Under the pieces are notes generated by a model that worked only from the letters and a program-made list of their open reading frames with translations, was not told the DNA's origin and searched no databases. The translations under genes and the position numbers were made by a program. DNA of 5,999 nucleotides from Thermoplasmata archaeon (GTDB taxonomy: Archaea > Thermoplasmatota > Thermoplasmata > Thermoplasmatales > Thermoplasmataceae). The stretch spans positions 1 to 5,999 of the forward strand of contig JAKAYH010000160.1 in assembly GCA_021826835.1 (NCBI GenBank). The letters are read 5' to 3'. Positions 1-5,446 of this stretch are shown here, one piece after another (position 1 is the first letter of the stretch; each line of letters starts with the position of its first letter).

Positions 1-216
1 GAAATGAATAACAGTCTTTCTGTTAAAAGAAAGTTTATGGAGATGGAAACGGCACTGGAAGATGAAATCAATGAGAACATAACCAGCAAATTAAAGAAAA
101 AACTCATTGAGGTACAAACCTCTGGCTATAAATTATCCAATGATAAATTCGATGAAGACCCTTTCTCGGTTGCAGAGGAACTGCTTAAAAATTTTCTTGA
201 GTATTCTGTAGAATAG
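1..216 (+). CDS. Hypothetical charged helical protein, 5' end uncertain
   Basis: I do not recognise this protein. The frame is open to the left edge of the window. An ATG at position 4 would give a 70-residue protein, but only one codon is visible before it, so the gene may begin further left. The product is rich in Lys, Glu and Asn, has no cysteine and no membrane segment, and looks mostly alpha-helical. A heptad-like stretch of charged and aliphatic residues covers roughly residues 8-40, and an acidic tail ends the protein (DPFSVAEELLKNFLEYSVE). It ends with TAG, followed by about 90 bases before the next gene on the same strand. Codon use is like the neighbours, and the start cannot be judged because upstream DNA is missing. 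Coding status is likely but not proven; function is unknown. Confidence 0.5.
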   Translation, partial: EMNNSLSVKRKFMEMETALEDEINENITSKLKKKLIEVQTSGYKLSNDKFDEDPFSVAEELLKNFLEYSVE

Positions 217-282
217 AATTAGAAAATCAAGTTAAATGTGTACTGGTACCAAATACCACAAATACATTCTGTAACTTAAAAG

Positions 283-290
283 TTTTAATT
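283..290 (+). promoter_or_regulatory. Candidate TATA box for the small Sm-like gene
   Basis: The T/A-only octamer TTTTAATT is centred about 24 bp before the ATG at 310. That is close to the spacing expected if transcription starts at or next to the start codon, which is common in Thermoplasmata. It overlaps the right arm of a short inverted repeat (AACTT at 273-277, AAGTT at 280-284) that is too weak to call an operator. In such AT-rich DNA a chance match is possible. Confidence 0.3.
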
Positions 291-309
291 GATATTGGTA
301 TGTGCAGAC

Positions 310-519
310 ATGAATATTTCAGAGCTTCTTGGATGTGAGGTTACAGTCTGGTTACTAGGACAGGGACAGGAAAACCTCGTTCCGGGACAACGTTTCGAGG
401 GGACACTAGTTGGAATTGATCAGGGGGCTTACATCTTTTCTGTCCCTTCAGAAAAATCAGATGAATTTGTAATACTCCCAGTGGGGATGTGTCGTGTTCA
501 TGCTAAAAGAAAATCATGA
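310..519 (+). CDS. Small beta-rich protein, possibly Sm-like (LSm) fold
   Basis: A 69-residue protein if read from the ATG at 310. A TTG at 289 would add seven residues (MILVCAD), but ATG is preferred because a TATA-like T/A stretch lies about 25 bp upstream, as expected for a leaderless transcript, and no Shine-Dalgarno site is visible. The order of elements resembles an Sm fold: a short N-terminal helix (ISELLG), strand 1 (CEVTVWLL), a longer-than-usual loop (GQGQENLVPG), strand 2 (QRFEGTLVGID), strand 3 (YIFSVP), and a C-terminal hydrophobic strand (FVILPVGMCRVH) with a basic tail. The G-x-x-F-x-G-x-L-x-x-I-D pattern is the part most like the Sm1 motif. The Asn after Asp in Sm1 and the Arg-Gly of Sm2, both used for uridine binding in LSm proteins, are absent. 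If it has this fold, RNA binding may therefore differ or be lost. The family assignment is inference; the gene itself is well supported by its boundaries. Confidence 0.6.
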   Translation: MNISELLGCEVTVWLLGQGQENLVPGQRFEGTLVGIDQGAYIFSVPSEKSDEFVILPVGMCRVHAKRKS

Positions 520-550
520 ACTTATTGGAATGATATCTGGAAGTTCATGA
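514..550. terminator. Inverted repeat shared by two convergent gene ends
   Basis: Two perfect 10-base arms, TCATGAACTT at 514-523 and AAGTTCATGA at 541-550, are separated by 17 bases. The left arm contains the TGA stop (517-519) of the small + strand gene. The right arm, read on the - strand, contains the TGA stop (547-545) of the mechanosensitive channel gene. Both proteins therefore end in Lys-Ser followed by the same sequence. Beyond the repeat, T-rich tracts occur on each strand: T7 at 598-604 on the + strand, and ATTTTCTTTT on the - strand opposite about 505-514. These fit archaeal U-tract termination. Whether the hairpin itself acts in termination or transcript protection is inference. 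Confidence 0.4.
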
Positions 551-1441
551 CTTCATAGGTTCAATTAGATCCATGAGGGCAAGCATAATCTCTCCTCTTT
601 TTTTGTCTGGATCCATGGTACTGAAACGAGCTTTCAATATCAAGATATATGTGTTCATGGTGGTTTCATCCACATACATTGAAAATTGATTATCATAATC
701 CTTCAGGGAAATAACAATATTCTCAATTTCCTTGGCAATTGAAGCGTAGGTAATGTATTTGGGAATTTCATACCTTGCCTGAACTATAACGCCATTCTTC
801 CTTAGAATTATGGCACTCTGGATAACAATGGCATTGGGAATTCTTACAATATCACCTGAATTAAGCCGAAGAGTTGTATAGTTTATTGTAAGAGCGATCA
901 CTTCTCCTCCATAACCGGTAGCTTCGATCCTGTCTGTTGAAAAGAATTTTGGGAACAAGGTGGGAAAAGCTCCGCCATATTGCCATGTATTGATAAACAC
1001 GTGATCTCCAATTTTGAAAGGTCTCACAATGGTCAGAAGAATGCCTCCAAACTGGTTCGCTAACACGGATTGTGATGCTAAACCAATAATCACTGAAACT
1101 ATTGATCCACCAAGGATTAGGGATGATACATCAATACCAAGCTGAGCCATCACTGCCACACCTAGTATGAAATAGCCCAGAATGCTGACAATGAACAATA
1201 TAGGATGTGCCCTTGCCGGAGACATGTATTTGTACATGTACTTACTGAGCACACCAAGAACTACCTTCAGGATAATGTATATTATGATTGCAACAAAAAT
1301 TGCATTCACATAACTTGAAAAATTAGGGGGTATTATGGGAAACACAAATGTAATAATGTATACAAACACAAAGAGAGAAATCATAATTGCAATCATTCCT
1401 GCAATTGCCCCTGCTACATTCCCTTTTCTTTCGCCCGCCAT
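545..1441 (-). CDS. MscS-family mechanosensitive ion channel
   Basis: A 298-residue membrane channel of the small-conductance mechanosensitive (MscS) family, expected to open under membrane tension and release solutes after osmotic downshock. Hydrophobic segments lie at about residues 10-37, 43-66 and 80-102. The pore-lining helix at about 105-137 is Gly/Ala/Ser rich and leads directly into RPFKIGD (140-146), the family hallmark at the start of the beta domain. The beta domain continues with GGEVIALTINYTTLR and RIPNAIVIQSAI (200-211), which matches the usual IPN motif. A cytoplasmic alpha/beta domain fills the C-terminus. About 27 residues (151-177, Trp/Tyr/Phe/Pro rich) are inserted between IGDHVFI and GGEV compared with E. 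coli MscS; similar inserts occur in archaeal members as far as I recall. The ATG at 1441 is preferred: a TATA-like box lies 20-29 bases upstream and there is no Shine-Dalgarno site, suggesting a leaderless mRNA. It is transcribed alone. Confidence 0.9.
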   Translation of the reverse strand: MAGERKGNVAGAIAGMIAIMISLFVFVYIITFVFPIIPPNFSSYVNAIFVAIIIYIILKVVLGVLSKYMYKYMSPARAHPILFIVSILGYFILGVAVMAQLGIDVSSLILGGSIVSVIIGLASQSVLANQFGGILLTIVRPFKIGDHVFINTWQYGGAFPTLFPKFFSTDRIEATGYGGEVIALTINYTTLRLNSGDIVRIPNAIVIQSAIILRKNGVIVQARYEIPKYITYASIAKEIENIVISLKDYDNQFSMYVDETTMNTYILILKARFSTMDPDKKRGEIMLALMDLIEPMKS

Positions 1442-1460
1442 GATCTTAAATGGGCTCTTT

Positions 1461-1470
1461 ATTTATTAAA
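1461..1470 (-). promoter_or_regulatory. Candidate TATA box for the MscS gene
   Basis: Read on the - strand the sequence is TTTAATAAAT, lying 20-29 bases before the ATG at 1441. This closely fits the archaeal TATA consensus and the spacing for a leaderless transcript. No GGTGA-type ribosome site lies between it and the start codon, which supports that reading. Confidence 0.45.
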
Positions 1471-1550
1471 GTAACAATATTTTGCATAGCAATAAGTTGA
1501 TGTTACATGTTATAGCATAAGAAATTTGACTTCGCATTCTTTTACTGGAA

Positions 1551-1561
1551 AATATTTAAAA
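1551..1561 (+). promoter_or_regulatory. Candidate TATA box for the transsulfuration operon
   Basis: AATATTTAAAA lies in the divergent spacer and is the best TATA-like match upstream of the cystathionine beta-synthase-type gene. A start about 26 bp downstream would fall near 1582-1585, only 7-10 bases before the ATG at 1592. That would leave the nearby GGTGA (1577-1581) outside the mRNA. Either this box or that ribosome site is therefore probably not the functional one. Confidence 0.35.
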
Positions 1562-1576
1562 GAAATACATGATTGG

Positions 1577-1581
1577 GGTGA
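1577..1581 (+). promoter_or_regulatory. Shine-Dalgarno candidate GGTGA supporting the start at 1592
   Basis: GGTGA, within GGGGTGAG, lies 10 bases before the ATG at 1592 and matches the complement of the archaeal 16S rRNA 3' end. It favours this ATG over the in-frame TTG at 1526. Its use depends on transcription starting upstream of it, which the nearest TATA-like box does not readily allow. Confidence 0.4.
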
Positions 1582-1591
1582 GACGCTCATT

Positions 1592-2599
1592 ATGGCAAAA
1601 AAATCTTCTTCAAAAAATCTTCTCGATCAGGTTGAATATTCAAGGAATATATTGGAAACAATAGGAAATACACCTCTCATATTGCTTTCAAAAATAGGTG
1701 CAGGAGTTAGACCAAAAATACTTCTTAAAATGGAAGGATTTAATCCTGGGGGTTCGGTGAAAGATAGAATTGGTATTTCAATGCTAAACGATGCAGAAAA
1801 GAAAGGACACATCAAAAAAGGGGATTTTGTGGTAGAACCCACATCAGGAAACACCGGTATAGGTATGGCAATGGCTTGCAAAATACTTGGTTTCAATCTC
1901 ATCGTAACTATGCCAGATAAGGTAAGCGAAGAAAAGAGATCCATACTTAGAGCATATGGGGCAGAGGTTGTTGTCTGTCCGGATGATGCGCCAGCAGGAA
2001 GTGAAAATCATTATATGACTCTGGCCAAAAAGATATCTAAGGAGAGAAATGCATATTTGCCAAATCAGTATTATAATCAATCAAATCCCAAGGCACATTA
2101 TGAAACAACCGGACCTGAAATATGGAATCAAACAAAGGGAAAGATAACACACTTTGTTGCCGGTATTGGCACAGGAGGAACAATTTCAGGTATTGGGAAG
2201 TATCTTAAGGAGAAAAATAAAAAAATAAGAGTAATAGGTATCGAGCCTGAAGGCTCCATTTATAAAGAACTTAAGGAAGGCAAGAGAGATTATTTATACA
2301 AAAGCTACCTCACGGAGGGAATTGGAGAGGACTTTCTCCCGGGTGCAACGAATCTTGAAGTCATAGACGATGTAATTAAAGTTTCAGATAAAGATGCATA
2401 TCAGATGGCCAGACGGCTTGCATCAGAAGAAGGTATTCTGGCAGGCAGTTCAGCAGGATCTGCTGTGACAGGCGCCATAGAACTTTCAAAGATACTCACA
2501 GAAGAAAATCTAGTAGTGGTCATTATACCTGACAGAGGAGAAAGATACGCATCAAAGGTATTTAATGATGAGTGGATGAAGGAAAAGGGATTTCTTTGA
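1592..2599 (+). CDS. Cystathionine beta-synthase / cysteine synthase-type PLP enzyme
   Basis: A 335-residue fold-type II pyridoxal-phosphate (PLP) enzyme. It probably condenses serine (or an activated serine) with homocysteine to give cystathionine, or with sulfide to give cysteine. Positions from the ATG at 1592: the PLP lysine is K57 in GGSVKDR, the substrate-carboxylate loop is SGNTG (85-89), the phosphate-binding loop is GTGGT (193-197), and a serine in EGILAGSSAGSA (about 280-291) would contact the pyridine ring. The EPEGSIY segment followed by TEGIGEDFLPG (about 241-251) resembles eukaryotic and bacterial cystathionine beta-synthases more than CysK-type sulfhydrylases. There is no C-terminal CBS-domain pair, so this is a core enzyme without S-adenosylmethionine regulation of that kind. 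A TTG at 1526 would add 22 residues that do not look like the family's N-terminus. The next gene overlaps its stop codon and encodes cystathionine gamma-lyase, which supports a cystathionine-forming role. Donor specificity cannot be read from sequence. Confidence 0.88.
   Translation: MAKKSSSKNLLDQVEYSRNILETIGNTPLILLSKIGAGVRPKILLKMEGFNPGGSVKDRIGISMLNDAEKKGHIKKGDFVVEPTSGNTGIGMAMACKILGFNLIVTMPDKVSEEKRSILRAYGAEVVVCPDDAPAGSENHYMTLAKKISKERNAYLPNQYYNQSNPKAHYETTGPEIWNQTKGKITHFVAGIGTGGTISGIGKYLKEKNKKIRVIGIEPEGSIYKELKEGKRDYLYKSYLTEGIGEDFLPGATNLEVIDDVIKVSDKDAYQMARRLASEEGILAGSSAGSAVTGAIELSKILTEENLVVVIIPDRGERYASKVFNDEWMKEKGFL
2581..2590 (+). promoter_or_regulatory. Purine-rich ribosome site deciding the gamma-lyase start
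   Basis: GGAAAAGGGA lies five bases before the TTG at 2596. The alternative in-frame GTG at 2572 has no purine-rich site at a proper distance. The TTG overlaps the upstream stop as TTGA, typical of translational coupling. This supports the shorter 392-residue product. Confidence 0.4.
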
Positions 2600-3774
2600 G
2601 TCACAATGATTTTAAAGGAAAAGGATTCACAACCAGGGCCATACATGATGGTCAGGGTGCAGAAGAGCATACCGGAGCCGTAAGTATTCCTGTGTTTCTT
2701 ACGAGTACATATAAGCAAACTTCTCCTGGCAAAACCAAAGGGTATGATTATTCAAGAACAGCTAACCCAACCCGGGAAGCGCTTGAAAAATCTCTCGCTT
2801 CCATAGAGAGAGGAAGTTATGGTCTTGCATTTTCATCTGGAATGGCTGCAATAACAGCAATATCTATGCTCCTGAAATCCGGATCAATGGTACTGTCTTC
2901 TGATGATGTTTATGGGGGTACATACAGGTTATTCAACATGGTGCTCAACAATTTCAACGTCGGTATCAAGATGGTGGATTTCTCCAATCTTCAAGTCATA
3001 GAAAAAGAACTGGAAAAGAGTAAATATGATATGATTCTCATAGAATCTCCAACAAATCCGCTATTGAAGGTTTATGATATTGCCGCTATATCCGGAATTG
3101 CAAAGAAACATAACGTCAAGCTTGTGGTCGACAACACTTTCATGAGTCCATACCTGCAGAATCCTCTTGATCTTGGTGCAGATATCGTTGTACACAGCAC
3201 AACCAAATATATTGGAGGACATTCGGACGTTATAGGAGGAGCCATAATGCTAAATGATTCAGTTATATACGAGAAACTGAAATTCATCCAAAATTCAACA
3301 GGTGCTGTGCCATCGCCATTTGATTCATGGATCACTCTTCGAGGAATTAAGACACTTTCACTTAGGATGAAGGCTCACTGTGAAAACGCAATGCAGATCT
3401 TCACCTATCTTATGGAGAAAAAGGAAAAAGGCCTAGTGGATAAAATTCATTTTCCAGGCTATCCCGGCACAGAATATAATAAAATTCAGTCAAGGCAGGC
3501 AAGAGGAAATGGAGGAATGATAAGTTTCAGTCTGAACTCATCAAAAGCAAGGGAATTTTCCGAAGCACTTGATCTATTCACTCTTGGAGAGAGTCTCGGC
3601 GGCGTCGAATCATTGATTGAAATACCTGCCTTAATGACTCATCTGGTAATACCAAAAGCGGAAAGAGAGGCGAGGGGAATAACAGATGGACTTATCCGAT
3701 TAAGTGTTGGTATTGAAGAAACTGAAGATTTAATTAATGACCTCGAAAAAGGTTTTAAAAAAGTTTTTGGCTGA
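2596..3774 (+). CDS. Cystathionine gamma-lyase (Cys/Met metabolism PLP family)
   Basis: A 392-residue fold-type I PLP enzyme that probably splits cystathionine into cysteine, 2-oxobutyrate and ammonia. Positions from the TTG start: N-terminal FTTRAIHDGQ; YDYSRTANPTR (about 50-60), whose Tyr and Arg bind the phosphate of PLP in the neighbouring subunit; SSGMAA (80-85), a phosphate loop; Tyr in DDVYGGTY (103-110), stacking on the cofactor; ESPTNPLLKV; and the PLP lysine K204 in HSTTKYIGGHSD. E338 in SLGGVESL corresponds to the glutamate linked to gamma-lyase substrate choice in yeast and human enzymes. The C-terminus, LIRLSVGIEETEDLINDLEKGF, is standard for the family. Close relatives include cystathionine gamma-synthase and methionine gamma-lyase. 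The adjacent beta-synthase-type gene favours gamma-lyase. A GTG at 2572 could extend it by eight residues, but the TTG is favoured by its ribosome site and its overlap with the preceding stop. Confidence 0.88.
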   Translation: MSHNDFKGKGFTTRAIHDGQGAEEHTGAVSIPVFLTSTYKQTSPGKTKGYDYSRTANPTREALEKSLASIERGSYGLAFSSGMAAITAISMLLKSGSMVLSSDDVYGGTYRLFNMVLNNFNVGIKMVDFSNLQVIEKELEKSKYDMILIESPTNPLLKVYDIAAISGIAKKHNVKLVVDNTFMSPYLQNPLDLGADIVVHSTTKYIGGHSDVIGGAIMLNDSVIYEKLKFIQNSTGAVPSPFDSWITLRGIKTLSLRMKAHCENAMQIFTYLMEKKEKGLVDKIHFPGYPGTEYNKIQSRQARGNGGMISFSLNSSKAREFSEALDLFTLGESLGGVESLIEIPALMTHLVIPKAEREARGITDGLIRLSVGIEETEDLINDLEKGFKKVFG

Positions 3775-3790
3775 TTACGGAGTAATCAGC
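3770..3790. terminator. Hairpin across two abutting convergent stop codons
   Basis: A perfect 9-bp stem, GCTGATTAC (3770-3778) and GTAATCAGC (3782-3790), has a three-base loop GGA. The left arm contains the TGA stop of the gamma-lyase (3772-3774) and also the reverse-strand TAA of the small membrane gene (3777-3775), so no base separates the two stops. On the - strand the hairpin is followed by CAAAAACTTTTTTAAAACC, a T6 tract about ten bases past the stem. It therefore resembles a terminator for the sdh operon. On the + strand no comparable T tract follows, so function there is doubtful. Confidence 0.5.
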
Positions 3791-3945
3791 GAGAATAAAA
3801 ATATTAAAAATCCTACAACTGCAAATATTTCAACATCCTGAATTGTGAATGAGAGGAACTTATAGGCTAACCCTCCCAATTCTATAATGAACAATCCAAG
3901 GAAGAAAAATGGGTATCTGTATCCTGCTTTCATTATGTGTTTCAT
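3775..3945 (-). CDS. Small two-helix membrane protein, possible extra Sdh subunit
   Basis: A 56-residue membrane protein read from the ATG at 3945. GTG codons at 3957 and 3954 would give 60 or 59 residues, but a strong site, GGTGATC (3955-3949), lies just before the ATG and overlaps the stop codon of the upstream gene. The protein has a short basic N-terminus (MKHIMKAGYRY), a first hydrophobic helix at about residues 11-29 containing one buried Glu (IIELGG), a short loop with Asp and Glu, and a second helix at about 40-54. There is no Cys, and the single His is near the N-terminus. As the last gene of the sdhA-sdhB-membrane-subunit series, it may be a small complex II subunit (SdhD-like), but no family motif is recognisable. 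It could instead be an unrelated membrane protein. The tight overlap, ribosome site and terminator-like hairpin at its end argue that it is a real gene. Confidence 0.65.
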   Translation of the reverse strand: MKHIMKAGYRYPFFFLGLFIIELGGLAYKFLSFTIQDVEIFAVVGFLIFLFSLITP

Positions 3946-3948
3946 CTT

Positions 3949-3955
3949 GATCACC
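3949..3955 (-). promoter_or_regulatory. Shine-Dalgarno site for the small membrane gene
   Basis: GGTGATC on the - strand is an excellent match to the archaeal anti-Shine-Dalgarno complement. It lies three bases before the ATG at 3945 and includes the TGA stop (3953-3951) of the larger membrane subunit gene. It makes the ATG a better start than the GTG codons at 3957 and 3954, which overlap or precede the site. Confidence 0.55.
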
Positions 3956-4694
3956 ACTTGAAGCTGAGCAGAATTGGGTTTATGCTCAATCCAGCTGCCA
4001 CTCCTCTTATGAACAGATCAACTAGGAAGAAAGACGCGAGACTTATCCAAGCGAACATTTCATGGTGGTGGTTGATGGCAGATATCTTGTTGAAGAATCC
4101 CCTCCTTACACTCTTTTTGTTAACAGGACAACTGTAACAATCAATGTTGCCGCCAGTGGCGTGTCTGAAGTAGTGGCAGGAAAATGTGTAGATAGTGACC
4201 CATAGTGCATTGAGAACAAGGAGAAGTGCTCCTAGGGATAATGTAAACTGTCCTGCCTGGTATGTGAATGCAATATAGAGATCATAATAGAAGAAAGGCA
4301 ATATTGCAACTGCGGTATACCAGAAATACCTATGATAGTTCTCAATTCTGAATAGTCGTGTTTCACCTGTGTATTTTCTGCCCTTCCAATCTTTTCTTAC
4401 ATCAGTATTGCATGCATTTGGATGGTTGAACAGATGTCTGTGGTAATCTTTTCTGTATGCATAACACGTGGCTCTGAACCCAGCAACCAAAGGCAAAACC
4501 AGTATGGTCGGTGAATAGAATGGATCGGTTAGACCCTGAACTACAGGTACCTGGTAAAGCGTCATGAGATATATTGCAATAAGAGCAAGCAAAACAAAAG
4601 ACCAGAATCTCCAGTTTGCCTCAGTCAATTCCACTGGTATAAGAGGTTTTCTTGTTTCGTTTGTGTTCTTTGTAGCTGTTACATTTTCAACCAT
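3951..4694 (-). CDS. sdhC: Succinate dehydrogenase membrane subunit, Sdh1/type F-like
   Basis: A 247-residue membrane anchor that would pass electrons from SdhB to quinone. Hydrophobic segments lie at about residues 29-48, 60-75, 122-143, 148-172 and 213-231. Unlike classic SdhC/SdhD pairs, it carries five cysteines (C77, C95, C173, C186, C189) and nine histidines (H85, H87, H91, H121, H174, H178, H209-H211). They cluster in FRATCYAYRKDYHRH, FSCHYFRH, DCYSCP and NHHHEMFAW. This pattern resembles the membrane subunit of type F complex II. For mycobacterial Sdh1 of that type, a membrane-embedded Rieske-type [2Fe-2S] cluster has been described. That this protein binds such a cluster is inference, and heme b cannot be excluded. 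The ATG at 4694 overlaps the sdhB stop by one base (TAATG) and follows a clear GGTGGTGA (4706-4699). Its own stop overlaps the ribosome site of the next gene. The symbol rests on operon position and resemblance. Confidence 0.78.
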   Translation of the reverse strand: MVENVTATKNTNETRKPLIPVELTEANWRFWSFVLLALIAIYLMTLYQVPVVQGLTDPFYSPTILVLPLVAGFRATCYAYRKDYHRHLFNHPNACNTDVRKDWKGRKYTGETRLFRIENYHRYFWYTAVAILPFFYYDLYIAFTYQAGQFTLSLGALLLVLNALWVTIYTFSCHYFRHATGGNIDCYSCPVNKKSVRRGFFNKISAINHHHEMFAWISLASFFLVDLFIRGVAAGLSINPILLSFKW

Positions 4695-5446
4695 TATTTC
4701 ACCACCTTTTCTTTTCTACCTTTTCTTCTTTTGATTATCATGGCAATTGGATCGTATTTCAGATCAGCTGCCCTCTCCTTTTCCTGAATTATTGCGTTAT
4801 CAGTTATGTGTATATGCTCAGGACAGACATCCTGACAGCATTTGGTTATGTTGCAGTATCCTATTCCCCCCTCGTTGTCAAGAAATTCTGATCTATCAAG
4901 GGCGTCTAATGGATGCATATCCAGAGATGCAGCTTTGACCATATGCCTTGGACCAAAATATTTGGTGTTATGTTCCCTCATTACGTGGCAAACGTCCTGG
5001 CAAAGGAAGCACTCTATGCATCTCTTGAATTCTTTTGATCTTTCTACGTCTGCTGGGTGAATTCTCCATGGTTTTTCCATTCCCGGTTTAGGCGTAAACG
5101 GTGGAATTTTCTTCAAAATTGACCAGTTTGCAGAAACATCTGTTACCAGATCCTTGATGTTTGGATATGCTCCCATTGGTGCTACAGAAATGTTATTTCC
5201 TATACTATCCACCCTTGTCTTACACATGAGCGATGGTCTGTTGTTAATTTCAGCAGAACATGATCCACATTTTGCAGCCTTGCAGTTCCATCTTATGGCC
5301 AAAGTGGGGTCGATTTTCTCCTGAACATATCTTACAGCATCTAGGACAACCATACCATCAACATAGGGTACTTTGTAATCCACAAACTTTCCTACAGTTT
5401 CTTCATCTGGATTAAATCTATAAATTTTCAGATTGATATCTGTCAT
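4694..5446 (-). CDS. sdhB: Succinate dehydrogenase iron-sulfur subunit
   Basis: A 250-residue electron-transfer subunit of complex II, on the inner face of the membrane. The N-terminal ferredoxin domain holds the [2Fe-2S] ligands C55, C60, C63 and C75 (WNCKAAKCGSC...LMC). The C-terminal domain has C143-x2-C146-x2-C149-x3-C153 and C198-x5-C204-x3-C208-Pro. By family rules C143, C146, C149 and C208 bind [4Fe-4S], and C153, C198 and C204 bind [3Fe-4S]. Thr at 201, where a fourth cysteine would sit, supports the 3Fe form. An extra cysteine, C203, precedes C204, and the usual Pro after C153 is His. Stretches such as KCIECFLCQ-like, GYCNITKCC and CPEHI.ITDNA closely recall actinobacterial Sdh1 iron-sulfur subunits rather than E. 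coli SdhB. The ATG at 5446 overlaps the sdhA stop as TAATG and follows GGAGG (5458-5454) with seven bases between. The basic C-terminal tail (KRRKGRKEKVVK) is typical of a protein docked at a membrane. Confidence 0.94.
   Translation of the reverse strand: MTDINLKIYRFNPDEETVGKFVDYKVPYVDGMVVLDAVRYVQEKIDPTLAIRWNCKAAKCGSCSAEINNRPSLMCKTRVDSIGNNISVAPMGAYPNIKDLVTDVSANWSILKKIPPFTPKPGMEKPWRIHPADVERSKEFKRCIECFLCQDVCHVMREHNTKYFGPRHMVKAASLDMHPLDALDRSEFLDNEGGIGYCNITKCCQDVCPEHIHITDNAIIQEKERAADLKYDPIAMIIKRRKGRKEKVVK

Noticed and set aside
244..251. Perfect 8-base palindrome TGGTACCA upstream of the Sm-like gene
   Set aside because: Too short to separate from chance, and no second copy of the same site near a promoter.
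1526..1591. In-frame TTG extension of the beta-synthase-type enzyme by 22 residues
   Set aside because: The extension does not resemble the family N-terminus, has no ribosome site, and overlaps the TATA-like box at 1551-1561.
1569..1664. Short ATG-led frame overlapping the start of the beta-synthase-type gene
   Set aside because: It is about 30 codons long, out of frame with the real gene and shows no protein-like character. Probably chance.
1627..1944. Open frame on the - strand opposite the beta-synthase-type gene
   Set aside because: It lies wholly antisense to a strongly recognised enzyme, and its product has no recognisable motif.
2401..2718. Open frame on the - strand spanning the two transsulfuration genes
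   Set aside because: Antisense shadow of two recognised coding regions, without a promoter or ribosome site.
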